From contig NZ_SMTE01000001.1 in NCBI RefSeq assembly GCF_004357765.1, positions 124,001 to 188,000 of the forward strand: a DNA stretch of 64,000 bases. Reading direction: 5' to 3'. Of this stretch, positions 8,712-17,764 are shown in pieces. The notes under the pieces were generated by a model that was not told where the DNA came from, did no database searches, and saw only the letters and a list, made by a program, of their open reading frames with translations. Both the position numbers and the translations under genes were made by a program. Origin of the DNA: Pseudomonas putida (lineage in GTDB: Bacteria; Pseudomonadota; Gammaproteobacteria; Pseudomonadales; Pseudomonadaceae). Positions within the stretch are counted from its first letter, which is position 1, and every line of letters begins with the position of its first letter.

Positions 8712-9077
8712 TCATGACCTGTCAAACCGATAGAAAAAGCTTCCCCGATTTAGGGTCAGCCACTGGTGATGGACGTTAGGGGTGCCCAGTTGCGCGACGA
8801 AACGTTTGAATTCGCTTGCGAGAAATTCATACGAGGGGATTTCCGCCAGGCTGTAGTGCTCGCTATGACGCAGGAGGGCAGCCTGGTCATAAACGCAGAA
8901 GAGATGCATCTTCGCCTTGCGCGCATGGGTTATGAGTCTCGCGGCTTCGACGACTGCGGCATTCGCTTCCCCGTCGTCCAGGTCTTCGCAGCTGGCCGGC
9001 GCCACCTTTTGGCTGAGAGCGCCTGGCAAACAGTCGGTCTTCTGCCAAGCGTTCGACGCTTGAGCATGCAGGCGCAT
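8712..9077 (-). CDS. Hypothetical, possible truncated universal stress protein
   Basis: A 121-aa frame of uncertain status. The segment VVEAARLITHARKAK followed by MHLFCVYD resembles helix 1 and strand 2 of a Usp fold, then comes a long helix (FLASEFKRFVAQLG) and a strand, after which it stops. The nucleotide-binding second half is absent. The first ~40 residues look non-native, and the Fnr box at 9090-9103 sits only 13 bp before the nominal start, so the real start, if any, is internal. It may be a decayed usp gene divergent from the regulator. I am unsure that it is translated. Confidence 0.35.
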   Translation of the reverse strand: MRLHAQASNAWQKTDCLPGALSQKVAPASCEDLDDGEANAAVVEAARLITHARKAKMHLFCVYDQAALLRHSEHYSLAEIPSYEFLASEFKRFVAQLGTPNVHHQWLTLNRGSFFYRFDRS

Positions 9078-9089
9078 GCAAGGCGCGGT

Positions 9090-9103
9090 TTGATCTTCAT
9101 CAA
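9090..9103 (+). promoter_or_regulatory. Perfect Fnr/Anr box TTGAT-N4-ATCAA
   Basis: TTGATCTTCATCAA is a perfect match to the Anr/Fnr consensus. It is centred 111 bp upstream of the Fnr-type regulator gene, suggesting autoregulation or control by the housekeeping Anr. It could also serve the leftward frame. Confidence 0.85.
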
Positions 9104-9207
9104 GTCGCCTCGGGTGGCATGCAACCCTTGGTCGGATAGACCGCTAACGTTTTGTCGGGCCGCTAATTTGAATAGATGCCCGCCTGCAAAAAAGCGGAGG
9201 CATCGTC

Positions 9208-9939
9208 ATGTCAGGCTCTGCAGAAATGGGGGCAAGGCCCCATGTGAAGTGCCTTGCGTGTTCGTTGAGCCGGCTCTGTCTGCCCGCTAGCCTCAGTGCC
9301 GGCGAAGTGGACAAGCTGGAGCGGATTGTCCGCCGTAACCGGCCGTTGAAGCGGGGTGAATACCTGTTCAAGTTCAATGAGCCCATGGAGCACGTGTTTG
9401 CCTTGCGCTCTGGGGCGATCAAGAATTTTATGCTTGATGCCGACGGCACCGAACGGGTAACTGGCTTCATTCTGCCAGGGGAAATGCTGGGGCTGGACGC
9501 TATTGGTTCCAGTCATTATCGAAGCTTTGCCGTAGCCCTTGAAATATCGCTTGTCTGCTCCATCCGACTGGACCAGCTGGTGGACCTCTCCGGCCAGATT
9601 CCGGGGTTACGCTATCAATTGCTGCACATGCTCAGCCTGGGGATTCATGGCAAGGACGAGCACCTGCGCTGCTGTCATGGGCGGGCCGACCAGCGTCTGG
9701 CGATCTTCCTGTTGGGTATGTCGGCGCGTTACCAGGCGCGGGGGCTGCGGGCTGATATGTTCAAGCTGCCGATGTCCCGAGCTGATATCGCCAACTACCT
9801 GGACCTCACGCAGGAAACGATCAGCCGACTGTTCGGCCGTTTCGTCCATTCAGGTTTCCTGCAATGCGTCGGGCGTGAGCTCAGGCTCATCGACATGCAA
9901 GGCTTGGTCAACCTGACCCACCTAGAGGAACCCATTTGA
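9208..9939 (+). CDS. Fnr/Anr-type oxygen-responsive transcription regulator
   Basis: A 243-aa Crp/Fnr family protein. Cys15, Cys18 and Cys24 form the C-x2-C-x5-C cluster of FNR, and Cys117 corresponds to the fourth ligand, so a [4Fe-4S] oxygen sensor is expected. A cyclic-nucleotide-type beta roll (residues 30-135) and dimer helix follow. The helix-turn-helix has LTQETISRLFGRF, which preserves the E-x-x-S-R contacts that read TTGAT. The start is at 9208. P. putida strains are known to carry several FNR paralogues with differing oxygen sensitivity; this is probably an island-linked paralogue rather than the core anr. It very likely reads the boxes listed in this window. The 3' end overlaps the convergent reductase gene by 32 bp. 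Confidence 0.9.
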   Translation: MSGSAEMGARPHVKCLACSLSRLCLPASLSAGEVDKLERIVRRNRPLKRGEYLFKFNEPMEHVFALRSGAIKNFMLDADGTERVTGFILPGEMLGLDAIGSSHYRSFAVALEISLVCSIRLDQLVDLSGQIPGLRYQLLHMLSLGIHGKDEHLRCCHGRADQRLAIFLLGMSARYQARGLRADMFKLPMSRADIANYLDLTQETISRLFGRFVHSGFLQCVGRELRLIDMQGLVNLTHLEEPI

Positions 9940-10645
9940 GTGCAGCAAGCAATCGGTCATAGCGTTGCACAGGCCAGCGTTCGAGTGGGGGCCTAACGCA
10001 GAGTATGCGTGGTACATGATCTGTGCGTATCCAGATGCGCTGCGGGGATACGCCTGTTTGCCAGCACAGCTGAGCCAGCTGGCGCGCTACCTGTGGCGGT
10101 GCGCAACAGTAGACCGTGTCCGGGTGAAAGGAGGTCAGTAAGCGCCTGATTTGCCACCAGCCACTGCTGCTGTCACGCGGCAGCGGAGGCAGCGCCGCCA
10201 ACCAGGTTTGGCATTCCTCTGGCAGCAACTCGGCCGCAATGCCGTCATGTGACAGCTGCAACTGTACCCAAGGCAGCCAGCAGCGAATCTCATCCAGCGC
10301 GCCCAGCAAGGGCAGCAGGCCATCGGCGCGAGCGATGGCCAGCAGCCTTGTACTTTGCAGGGGCAGCGGCCAGGCGCTGCCGAGCGGCCCGGTATAGTCG
10401 AACAGCTCTCCCACCCGACCCAGGGGCTGTGCATTCTGAATGCTGACGATAAATTGTCCGGTGACACCAGGCAGGGTCACATAGCTGCATGGCCAGCACT
10501 CGTTACCACGGCCGAGCATGCAGTACTGGCCTGCCATTGCCTCGCTGCACGACTGGCGGCACAGGGCCAGGCGCACGAATTGCTGGATGCCCGGCCCCGA
10601 TAACGTCTGCAGTAAGCGGACGCTGGCTCCGCCATCTCGGTTCAT
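9908..10645 (-). CDS. Ferredoxin-reductase-like flavoprotein, divergent
   Basis: A 245-aa protein with the layout of the FAD/NAD(P)-binding reductase subunits of the AsrB/dihydroorotate-dehydrogenase electron-transfer group. The flavin-site-like MAGQYCMLGRG lies near residue 36, a TGPLG turn near residue 84, an ARADGLLPLLGAL nucleotide-binding loop near residue 105, and the NAD-type strand VYCCAPP near residue 180. The C-terminal cysteine cluster that binds a [2Fe-2S] centre in AsrB/PyrK is not present; only isolated cysteines remain. The start at 10645 has GAGG upstream. It is divergent from hsp20 across two Fnr boxes. An electron-transfer role is inferred from fold only. Confidence 0.5.
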   Translation of the reverse strand: MNRDGGASVRLLQTLSGPGIQQFVRLALCRQSCSEAMAGQYCMLGRGNECWPCSYVTLPGVTGQFIVSIQNAQPLGRVGELFDYTGPLGSAWPLPLQSTRLLAIARADGLLPLLGALDEIRCWLPWVQLQLSHDGIAAELLPEECQTWLAALPPLPRDSSSGWWQIRRLLTSFHPDTVYCCAPPQVARQLAQLCWQTGVSPQRIWIRTDHVPRILCVRPPLERWPVQRYDRLLAALKWVPLGGSG

Positions 10646-10708
10646 GGCTGCCTCGCTCTGTAAGTATGTCTTGCTGATATCAGCCTAGGCCGTGGTCAAT
10701 GCGGCATG

Positions 10709-10722
10709 TTGACCAGGATCAA
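10709..10722 (+). promoter_or_regulatory. Fnr/Anr box TTGAC-N4-ATCAA
   Basis: TTGACCAGGATCAA, centred about 70 bp upstream of the leftward reductase start at 10645. It is the first of two boxes in this divergent promoter region. Confidence 0.75.
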
Positions 10723-10750
10723 ACCGACTGGCGGAAGGGGCGCCACGCTC

Positions 10751-10764
10751 TTGATAAAGGTCAA
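10751..10764 (+). promoter_or_regulatory. Fnr/Anr box TTGAT-N4-GTCAA
   Basis: TTGATAAAGGTCAA, centred about 78 bp upstream of the hsp20 start. It is the second box of the divergent region and fits activation of hsp20. Confidence 0.75.
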
Positions 10765-10835
10765 ACGGGGGGCAGCCCCACGGCGCATGCTCGAGGCGTC
10801 TCCCTGGGAGGCATTACTCATTCGAGGAGGTCGCC

Positions 10836-11396
10836 ATGTCAGAAGTTGCCAAGAAAGTGCCTGTTACCCCGGTCGCCACCCAGCCAGCCCAAGCTTCGCC
10901 GCCCAGCGTCGAACCTTCGGATCTGTGGCGGCCCTTCCAGCAATTGCGCCGTCAGATCGACAGCCTGTTCGAAGATTTCGGCCGGCGGCCGATGCGCATG
11001 CCGTTCAGCCACACACCGTTCGATCTCGAACCATTCTGGCGGCGTGACTTGTTCACCCACGGTATGCCAGCCATGGACATCAGCGAGCTGGCCGAGGAGT
11101 ACCGCATCAGCGCCGAGTTGCCTGGCGTAGATGACAAGGACATCGAGATCAAGCTCGCCAATGGCAACCTGGTGATCCGCGGCGAGAAACAGGAGGAAAA
11201 GGACGAAAAACGCAAGGAATATCACCTGTCCGAGCGCCATTACGGCAGCTTCGAGCGGGTATTCCAGTTGCCCCGTGAAGTTGACGCCGAGAAGATCAAT
11301 GCCCAGTTCAGCAAAGGCGTGCTGCTGGTGCACCTGCCCAAGCGCGCCGAAGCCATCCATCCGGAAAAGGTAATTCCGATCAAGAGCGGTAAATGA
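10836..11396 (+). CDS. Small heat shock protein, Hsp20 family
   Basis: A 186-aa holdase chaperone. The N-terminal arm (residues 1-75) is proline-rich and variable. The alpha-crystallin domain spans about residues 80-170 (DISELAEEYRISAELPG, the GVDDKDIEIKL strand and FSKGVLLVHLPK). The C-terminus has VIPI, an I-x-I-type anchor. The start at 10836 has GAGGAGG in front. It is expected to bind unfolding proteins in the cytoplasm together with the FtsH and GroEL encoded nearby. It is followed by a CBS-domain gene 57 bp later. Low-oxygen control is suggested by the two Fnr boxes upstream. Confidence 0.93.
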   Translation: MSEVAKKVPVTPVATQPAQASPPSVEPSDLWRPFQQLRRQIDSLFEDFGRRPMRMPFSHTPFDLEPFWRRDLFTHGMPAMDISELAEEYRISAELPGVDDKDIEIKLANGNLVIRGEKQEEKDEKRKEYHLSERHYGSFERVFQLPREVDAEKINAQFSKGVLLVHLPKRAEAIHPEKVIPIKSGK

Positions 11397-11453
11397 TCAA
11401 CCTTATCCTGACTGCATTGAGGAGCAAGGAGGCTCCGCCTGTGGAGGTAGAAC

Positions 11454-11921
11454 ATGATGTCCATTGGCAAATACTGCAACCGTGACGTGGTTACTGCACC
11501 ACCCGGTATTTCCATCTATGCCGCAGCGCGCATGATGAATCAGTACCATGTTGGCGACCTGGTATTGGCCGAACATGTCGACCGCGAGCGTTATCGGCCC
11601 ATCGGCCTGATCACCGATCGCGATCTGGCGTTGCGTATCATCGCGCGCAATCCACCGGATCAGGAAGACCTGCAGGCGGTCGATGTGCTGCCTCGGCCTC
11701 TGATCACCGCGAACCAGAACGAAGACTTGTTCGATGTCATCCTCAACATGCGGCGCGCCAATATCCGACGCATTCCGGTAGTCGATGACTTGGGCCTGCT
11801 GGTCGGTATCGCCACGGCAGACGACCTGGTGGGGCTTCTGTCGGACCACCTGCACGAACTGTCACTGCTGATCCGTCAACAGAGCCGGCGGGAGGAGGAC
11901 CTTCGCGGCGAAGACCTTTGA
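11454..11921 (+). CDS. CBS-domain protein
   Basis: A 155-aa protein made almost entirely of a tandem CBS pair (residues ~8-65 and ~75-132; LITDRDLALRIIARNP and GIATADDLVGLLSDHL are the typical CBS helix ends). CBS pairs bind adenine nucleotides and act as energy sensors. With no attached effector domain this would act in trans. Two ATGs in tandem follow GGAGG; 11454 is taken as the start. It is probably co-transcribed with hsp20. The partner is unknown. Confidence 0.85.
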   Translation: MMSIGKYCNRDVVTAPPGISIYAAARMMNQYHVGDLVLAEHVDRERYRPIGLITDRDLALRIIARNPPDQEDLQAVDVLPRPLITANQNEDLFDVILNMRRANIRRIPVVDDLGLLVGIATADDLVGLLSDHLHELSLLIRQQSRREEDLRGEDL

Positions 11922-11955
11922 GCGCACCCGTGCGCGATGATGACAGGAGGCTGAC

Positions 11956-12003
11956 ATGAGTGATTTCCCCAATGCCGAAGAACTCGAAAGCCTGGACGCC
12001 TAA
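11956..12003 (+). CDS. 15-codon ORF with strong RBS, likely remnant of a truncated gene
   Basis: ATG at 11956 follows CAGGAGG with ideal spacing and opens a 15-codon frame, MSDFPNAEELESLDA, closed by TAA just before the convergent channel gene. It is acidic and protein-like. It may be the surviving 5' end of a gene whose remainder was deleted, in line with the erosion at the island's left edge, or a genuine micropeptide in the hsp20-CBS transcript. Confidence 0.35.
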   Translation: MSDFPNAEELESLDA

Positions 12004-12010
12004 CCCAGCC

Positions 12011-12436
12011 TTACTTGGCCTTCCAGTATTTCTGCATTTCCAGGAACAGGAAGGATGCGGTCCACGTGATCAGTACCAGGCCCGTCAACGCCTGCAGGCC
12101 GGTGAGGTACTTGAGATGGCCGGTGGGCGCGATGTCGCCAAATCCTATAGTGGTATAGGTGGTGAAGGAAAAATACACACAGTCCAGGAAGCTCCCGTCG
12201 AAATTGCCGCTGAGCGTACCCCAGCCCGGGGCATGGGCCATCAGGTAATAGGCCAGGGCAAAGCACCATACTTCGATTGCGTGGGCCAGCAGCGCGCCGA
12301 ATACGCCAGCCACGATGCGAAAGCGGCTCCAGAGCTTGAGCCGAGGGAGCCAGTCATTCAGGCGCAGCAGGCATTCGTAATGGATGATCACCACCAGGAT
12401 CACCACCAGCATGTTGATCAGTGTCACAGAGAGCAT
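12011..12436 (-). CDS. Two-TM potassium-channel-like protein
   Basis: A 141-aa membrane protein with a first transmembrane helix at residues ~1-20, a second at ~42-65, a pore-helix region and the filter-like sequence TTYTTIGFGD near residue 95, then a last helix. The TIGFGD filter is that of K+ channels (Ion_trans_2 family). There is no RCK or nucleotide-binding domain. The start is at 12436, 28 bp after the ftsH stop, as the last gene of a BON-ftsH-channel unit. It is likely a small potassium leak or osmotic/pH channel in the stress response. Confidence 0.75.
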   Translation of the reverse strand: MLSVTLINMLVVILVVIIHYECLLRLNDWLPRLKLWSRFRIVAGVFGALLAHAIEVWCFALAYYLMAHAPGWGTLSGNFDGSFLDCVYFSFTTYTTIGFGDIAPTGHLKYLTGLQALTGLVLITWTASFLFLEMQKYWKAK

Positions 12437-12464
12437 GGCGGGTACCCTGGCCAGGATTGATGGT

Positions 12465-14306
<1,842 letters not shown>

Positions 14307-14330
14307 CCATTTCTCCTCGGCGCGGCGGCA

Positions 14331-14978
14331 CTAGGCGATCAACAGATAATCTTCGACCTTGCTGACGCCCGGCACCGACCAGGCCGCACGCTCGACCACT
14401 TCTCGCTCGCGCAGCAAGTGCACCTTGCCCTCCAACTTGACCACGCCACCGTTGACCGTGACGCGGATGCCTTCGGCCTGGATTTCGGCGCTGCGCTTGA
14501 GAGCGTCCTCGATATGGCGTTTGATATCGACCGCGTCGGCCCGGGCTTTGAGGGTGATGCGGTTATGCACGCCGACCACGCCCGACAGGCGCCAGACTGC
14601 CTGTTCGATCACCTCCTTCTGGTATTGCCAATCGAGCTGGCCTTCCAAGGTCACCGTCCCTTTCTGCACGGTGACCTTGATGCCCTCCACGTTGGCGTCC
14701 GAGCTCCAGGCGATGATGTTCAGGGCACGGCTGGCAATCGTGTCGTCAGCGGTACCTTCGAGCTTGTTCAGGCGTACCTCGATTTCCTCGGCCAGCCCGC
14801 GCACGCCTTTCATGGCCTTGACCGTGCGCTCGGCACTGACTTTCTGGGCATAGCTGTTGACGTGCCCGGAGAGGGTCACCACACCGTCCTGCACCGTCAC
14901 GCCGATGCTGGCGGCATTGATATCAGGTTTGAATTCCAGCTCTTCGAGCACAAGGTCTCGCAAGTCAAGGTCGTTCAT
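14331..14978 (-). CDS. Triple BON-domain protein
   Basis: A 215-aa protein with three BON repeats (approximately residues 1-70, 75-145 and 148-215). Each has the pattern I-x-V-x-V-x-x-G-x-V-x-L-x-G-x-V (for example VTVQDGVVTLSGHV, VTVQKGTVTLEGQL, VTVNGGVVKLEGKV). No signal peptide is visible, so unlike OsmY it is predicted to stay in the cytoplasm, perhaps at the membrane. It is the first gene of the BON-ftsH-channel unit, with the Fnr box at 15057-15070 about 85 bp upstream. BON domains bind phospholipid or other ligands; a specific role is not known. Confidence 0.85.
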   Translation of the reverse strand: MNDLDLRDLVLEELEFKPDINAASIGVTVQDGVVTLSGHVNSYAQKVSAERTVKAMKGVRGLAEEIEVRLNKLEGTADDTIASRALNIIAWSSDANVEGIKVTVQKGTVTLEGQLDWQYQKEVIEQAVWRLSGVVGVHNRITLKARADAVDIKRHIEDALKRSAEIQAEGIRVTVNGGVVKLEGKVHLLREREVVERAAWSVPGVSKVEDYLLIA

Positions 14979-15056
14979 GATCGGCTCCGGTAGCGGACAG
15001 GGGAGGGGCTGAAGTGCCCTGAGTCCTTGTTTCTACCCTTGTGCCGGCCAACGCGA

Positions 15057-15070
15057 TTGACAAATGTCAG
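15057..15070 (+). promoter_or_regulatory. Fnr/Anr-like box between divergent units
   Basis: TTGACAAATGTCAG lies between the BON-ftsH unit (start 85 bp away) and the lipoprotein-ATPase unit (start 67 bp away). It has mismatches in both half-sites but keeps the spacing seen for the other boxes. Confidence 0.6.
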
Positions 15071-15130
15071 GCTGCGGCGCACGCCGCCATCGATACTCAG
15101 CGTGTCCTGGGCATGCATGAGGGTACGGAT

Positions 15131-15385
15131 ATGCGACGTTATGTGCTTTGCGGGTGGGCAAGCCTGCTGCTGATTACTGTTTCAGGCTGCACGGCGTGGC
15201 GCGCCGAGGAATACGATGCGCGCCTGGAGTCGGCGGAGAACAATGCCGCCACCGCGAGGTTGCGCGCCGATCAGGTGTGTTACCGCATCGATCTGGTCGA
15301 GCAGACTGCCAACGAGGCACTACGGCGGGCAACCCAGGCTCAGGACGAGGTGCAGCAACTGCGCCAACAGGCCAGACGCAAGTAG
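15131..15385 (+). CDS. Lpp/OprI-like alanine-zipper lipoprotein
   Basis: An 84-aa small lipoprotein with a hydrophobic signal and lipobox TVSGC (Cys near residue 20). It continues as a charged, alanine-rich heptad coiled coil (ENNAATARLRADQ, EALRRATQAQDEV) like Lpp/OprI, ending in basic residues RRK. It is probably anchored in the outer membrane. The start at 15131 puts the signal peptide at the N-terminus; upstream in-frame ATGs give a poor leader. It sits 6 bp before the P-type ATPase gene, implying one transcript. Lpp-like proteins are usually not linked to metal ATPases, so the pairing is notable. Confidence 0.75.
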   Translation: MRRYVLCGWASLLLITVSGCTAWRAEEYDARLESAENNAATARLRADQVCYRIDLVEQTANEALRRATQAQDEVQQLRQQARRK

Positions 15386-15391
15386 CCCGCC

Positions 15392-17656
15392 ATGCCACGT
15401 CGATGGCTCGACCCCGCACTGTTGGTGGTCTGCCTGCTGGCCTTGGTGACAGGCGGCGTGGCCTATGCGGCGCAGCGGCCTGCCTGGGCCGCGCTTGTCT
15501 GGGCAACTGGCGGCCTGATCATGGCCGGGGTGTTGGCGGTGGAAATGCTCAGGCGCCTGGCCCGTGGGGAGGCGGGTATCGATCTGATTGCCTTGTTGTC
15601 GATCACCGCCGCTCTGGCCCTGGAGAACATGTTGGTGGCGGCTGTGGTCGCGCTGATGCTGGCCACCGGCCGGGCACTTGAAGCGTTCAGTGTGCGTCAT
15701 GCCGAGCGTGAACTGCGCGCGCTGATCGACCGGGCGCCGCAACGTGCCTGGATCCAGGAACAGGACGGGCTGCGAGAGGTTGCGGTGGATCAGGTCAGGC
15801 CAGGTCAGGCCGTGCTGGTGCGCCTGGGTGAAATCGTGCCAGTGGACGGGCGCACGCTGGACGAGGCGGCACTGACCGGGGAGTCGTTACCCGTCACTCG
15901 CCGTTGCGGCGAGTCGGTGGCCAGCGGGGTGTGCAACGCAGGCGCGCCGTTGCTGCTGGTGGCCACGCAGACCGCGGCGCAAAGCACCTATGCCGGCATC
16001 GTGCGCCTGGCCGAGGCGGCACGCCAGTCACGCGCGCCCTTCGTGCGCCTGGCTGACCGCTACGCGCTGGCCTTCATCCCGCTGACATTGCTGATCGCCG
16101 CGCTCGCCTGGTGGGCCAGTGGCGACCCGCAGCGCGTGCTGGCGGTGCTGGTGGTCGCCACGCCTTGCCCGCTGATATTGGCAGTGCCGATTGCCGTGCT
16201 GTCGGGCATCTCGCGAGCGGCGCGGCGTAGCATTCTGGTGCGCGATGGCGCGGTCCTGGAGGCGCTTGCCGGGATCCGCCAGGTCTTTCTCGACAAGACC
16301 GGAACCTTGACCAGCGGTCATGCCCGGTTGCAATCGATCGAGCTCAACGGGGAGGGCGCGCCGCTGCAGATTTTGCAGTGGGCCGCGTCGTTGGCCCAGG
16401 CCTCCACCCATCCGATCGCTCGGGCTATTGTCGACGCTGCCCTCGCGCGGGGCCTTACCCTGACGGCGCCGGAAAAGGTGCAGGAGGCTCCAGGCCAAGG
16501 GTTGGCCGGCCAGGTGCAAGGCAAGGCCGTGCGCTTGGGGCTGCTGGCTTACGTGCAGCAGGACAGGGAGGCGGGCCATTGGGCACAGGCGTGCTTGCGG
16601 CAGTTGGACTATCTGGCCAGCAGTGGCAGTTTCGTCGCCGTGGACGGTGAACTGAAAGCGATGTTGCGGCTGGCCGACGATGTGCGTCGGGAAACACCCC
16701 AGACCCTGCGCCGGCTTCGAGCACGTGGGATCGACAAGATTGTCATGCTGACTGGCGACCGCCCCCAGACGGCGCAAATGATCGCATTGACGGCGGGTAT
16801 CGATGCGCTTCGCTCTGGCCTTTCACCACAGGACAAGGTCCGCCTGGTTCAGGAAGGTCGCCAAAAAGGCCCCACGCTGATGGTCGGGGATGGCATCAAT
16901 GATGCGCCGGCACTGGCTGCTGCCGATGTCGGGGTTGCCATGGGTGCGTCCGGCGTGACGGCCTCGGCGCAGTCAGCCGGCGTGGTCTTGCTGGTCGACA
17001 GGCTGGATCGCTTGATCGAAGCGCTCGACATCGCCCGACACGCCGTGCGCATTGCCCGCCAAGGCGTGTGGGTGGGCATGAGCCTCTCGTTGCTGGCCAT
17101 GCTGTGCGCTGCGGCCGGCTACCTGCCTGCGGTGATGGGGGCGATAGTGCAGGAAGGCATCGACCTGTTGATCATCCTCAATGCCCTGCGCGCCCTCGGC
17201 CCGGTTGCCGGCGATGGCCGCAACGGGTTGCCCGCCGCGAGCCTGCAGCGCATGCAGGACGAGCATCGGCAGCTGGACGGGTTGTTGAGCGAACTGAGCC
17301 AGATGGCGCGGGACTTTGCCAGCCGCCCTGCGCCGCAGGCGCGGGCCGACCTCGGGCGCCTGGTCGCCGCCCTGCATGGCTTGCTGGAGCGCCATGAGCG
17401 GGACGACGAGCAGCGGCTATACCCTTTGTTGAGCCGCTACATGGGGGGCGAGGATCCGCTCTCGCCGCTCAGCCATACCCACCGGGAAATGTTCAGGCTG
17501 ATCCATTTGCTGACGCGCATGAGCGAGGATTTCATCCAGGCCGCTGCCCACCCGAGCGCCGACGAAATCCAGCACCAGCTCATACGCCTGGATACCTTGG
17601 CGAAATTACATTTCGACCAGGAAGAAGCCTTGTATCGGTACCTCGACAAACATTGA
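15392..17656 (+). CDS. P1B-type (P1B-5-like) metal ATPase fused to hemerythrin domain
   Basis: A 754-aa metal-exporting P-type ATPase. There is no N-terminal metal-binding domain. It has an actuator loop with TGES, the membrane metal site TPCP at residues 257-260, the phosphorylation site DKTGTLT with Asp at residue 301, GDGINDAPAL near residue 500, and QEGIDLLIILNALR in the last helix. After the final TM, a ~135-aa hemerythrin-like domain begins near residue 616 (DEHRQL, HERDDE, SHTHREM and HFDQEE are the metal-ligand helices). TPCP plus a C-terminal hemerythrin is the hallmark of P1B-5 ATPases such as rhizobial Nia, implicated in Ni/Fe transport. It is probably an iron or nickel exporter that senses O2 or iron through the tail. 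Confidence 0.85.
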   Translation: MPRRWLDPALLVVCLLALVTGGVAYAAQRPAWAALVWATGGLIMAGVLAVEMLRRLARGEAGIDLIALLSITAALALENMLVAAVVALMLATGRALEAFSVRHAERELRALIDRAPQRAWIQEQDGLREVAVDQVRPGQAVLVRLGEIVPVDGRTLDEAALTGESLPVTRRCGESVASGVCNAGAPLLLVATQTAAQSTYAGIVRLAEAARQSRAPFVRLADRYALAFIPLTLLIAALAWWASGDPQRVLAVLVVATPCPLILAVPIAVLSGISRAARRSILVRDGAVLEALAGIRQVFLDKTGTLTSGHARLQSIELNGEGAPLQILQWAASLAQASTHPIARAIVDAALARGLTLTAPEKVQEAPGQGLAGQVQGKAVRLGLLAYVQQDREAGHWAQACLRQLDYLASSGSFVAVDGELKAMLRLADDVRRETPQTLRRLRARGIDKIVMLTGDRPQTAQMIALTAGIDALRSGLSPQDKVRLVQEGRQKGPTLMVGDGINDAPALAAADVGVAMGASGVTASAQSAGVVLLVDRLDRLIEALDIARHAVRIARQGVWVGMSLSLLAMLCAAAGYLPAVMGAIVQEGIDLLIILNALRALGPVAGDGRNGLPAASLQRMQDEHRQLDGLLSELSQMARDFASRPAPQARADLGRLVAALHGLLERHERDDEQRLYPLLSRYMGGEDPLSPLSHTHREMFRLIHLLTRMSEDFIQAAAHPSADEIQHQLIRLDTLAKLHFDQEEALYRYLDKH

Positions 17657-17680
17657 GCGACGCTGCAGGCGTTCGCACGT

Positions 17681-17694
17681 TTGATAAAAATCAA
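17681..17694 (+). promoter_or_regulatory. Perfect Fnr/Anr box TTGAT-N4-ATCAA
   Basis: TTGATAAAAATCAA, a perfect consensus site centred 77 bp upstream of the groEL start at 17765. Its place within the longest open frame shows that the upstream part of that frame is not coding. Confidence 0.88.
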
Positions 17695-17764
17695 GCGCCA
17701 AGGGCGGCGTGAGCCGGATGCTGGCAGCAGTCAATCACGCTGCCCTGCACGGGAGCTGAAAATC

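Noticed and set aside
8626-8715. Longer GNAT start at 8715 with ATGA overlap to the upstream frame
   Set aside because: The Fnr box lies inside this extension and a good RBS precedes 8625, so the overlap is probably accidental.
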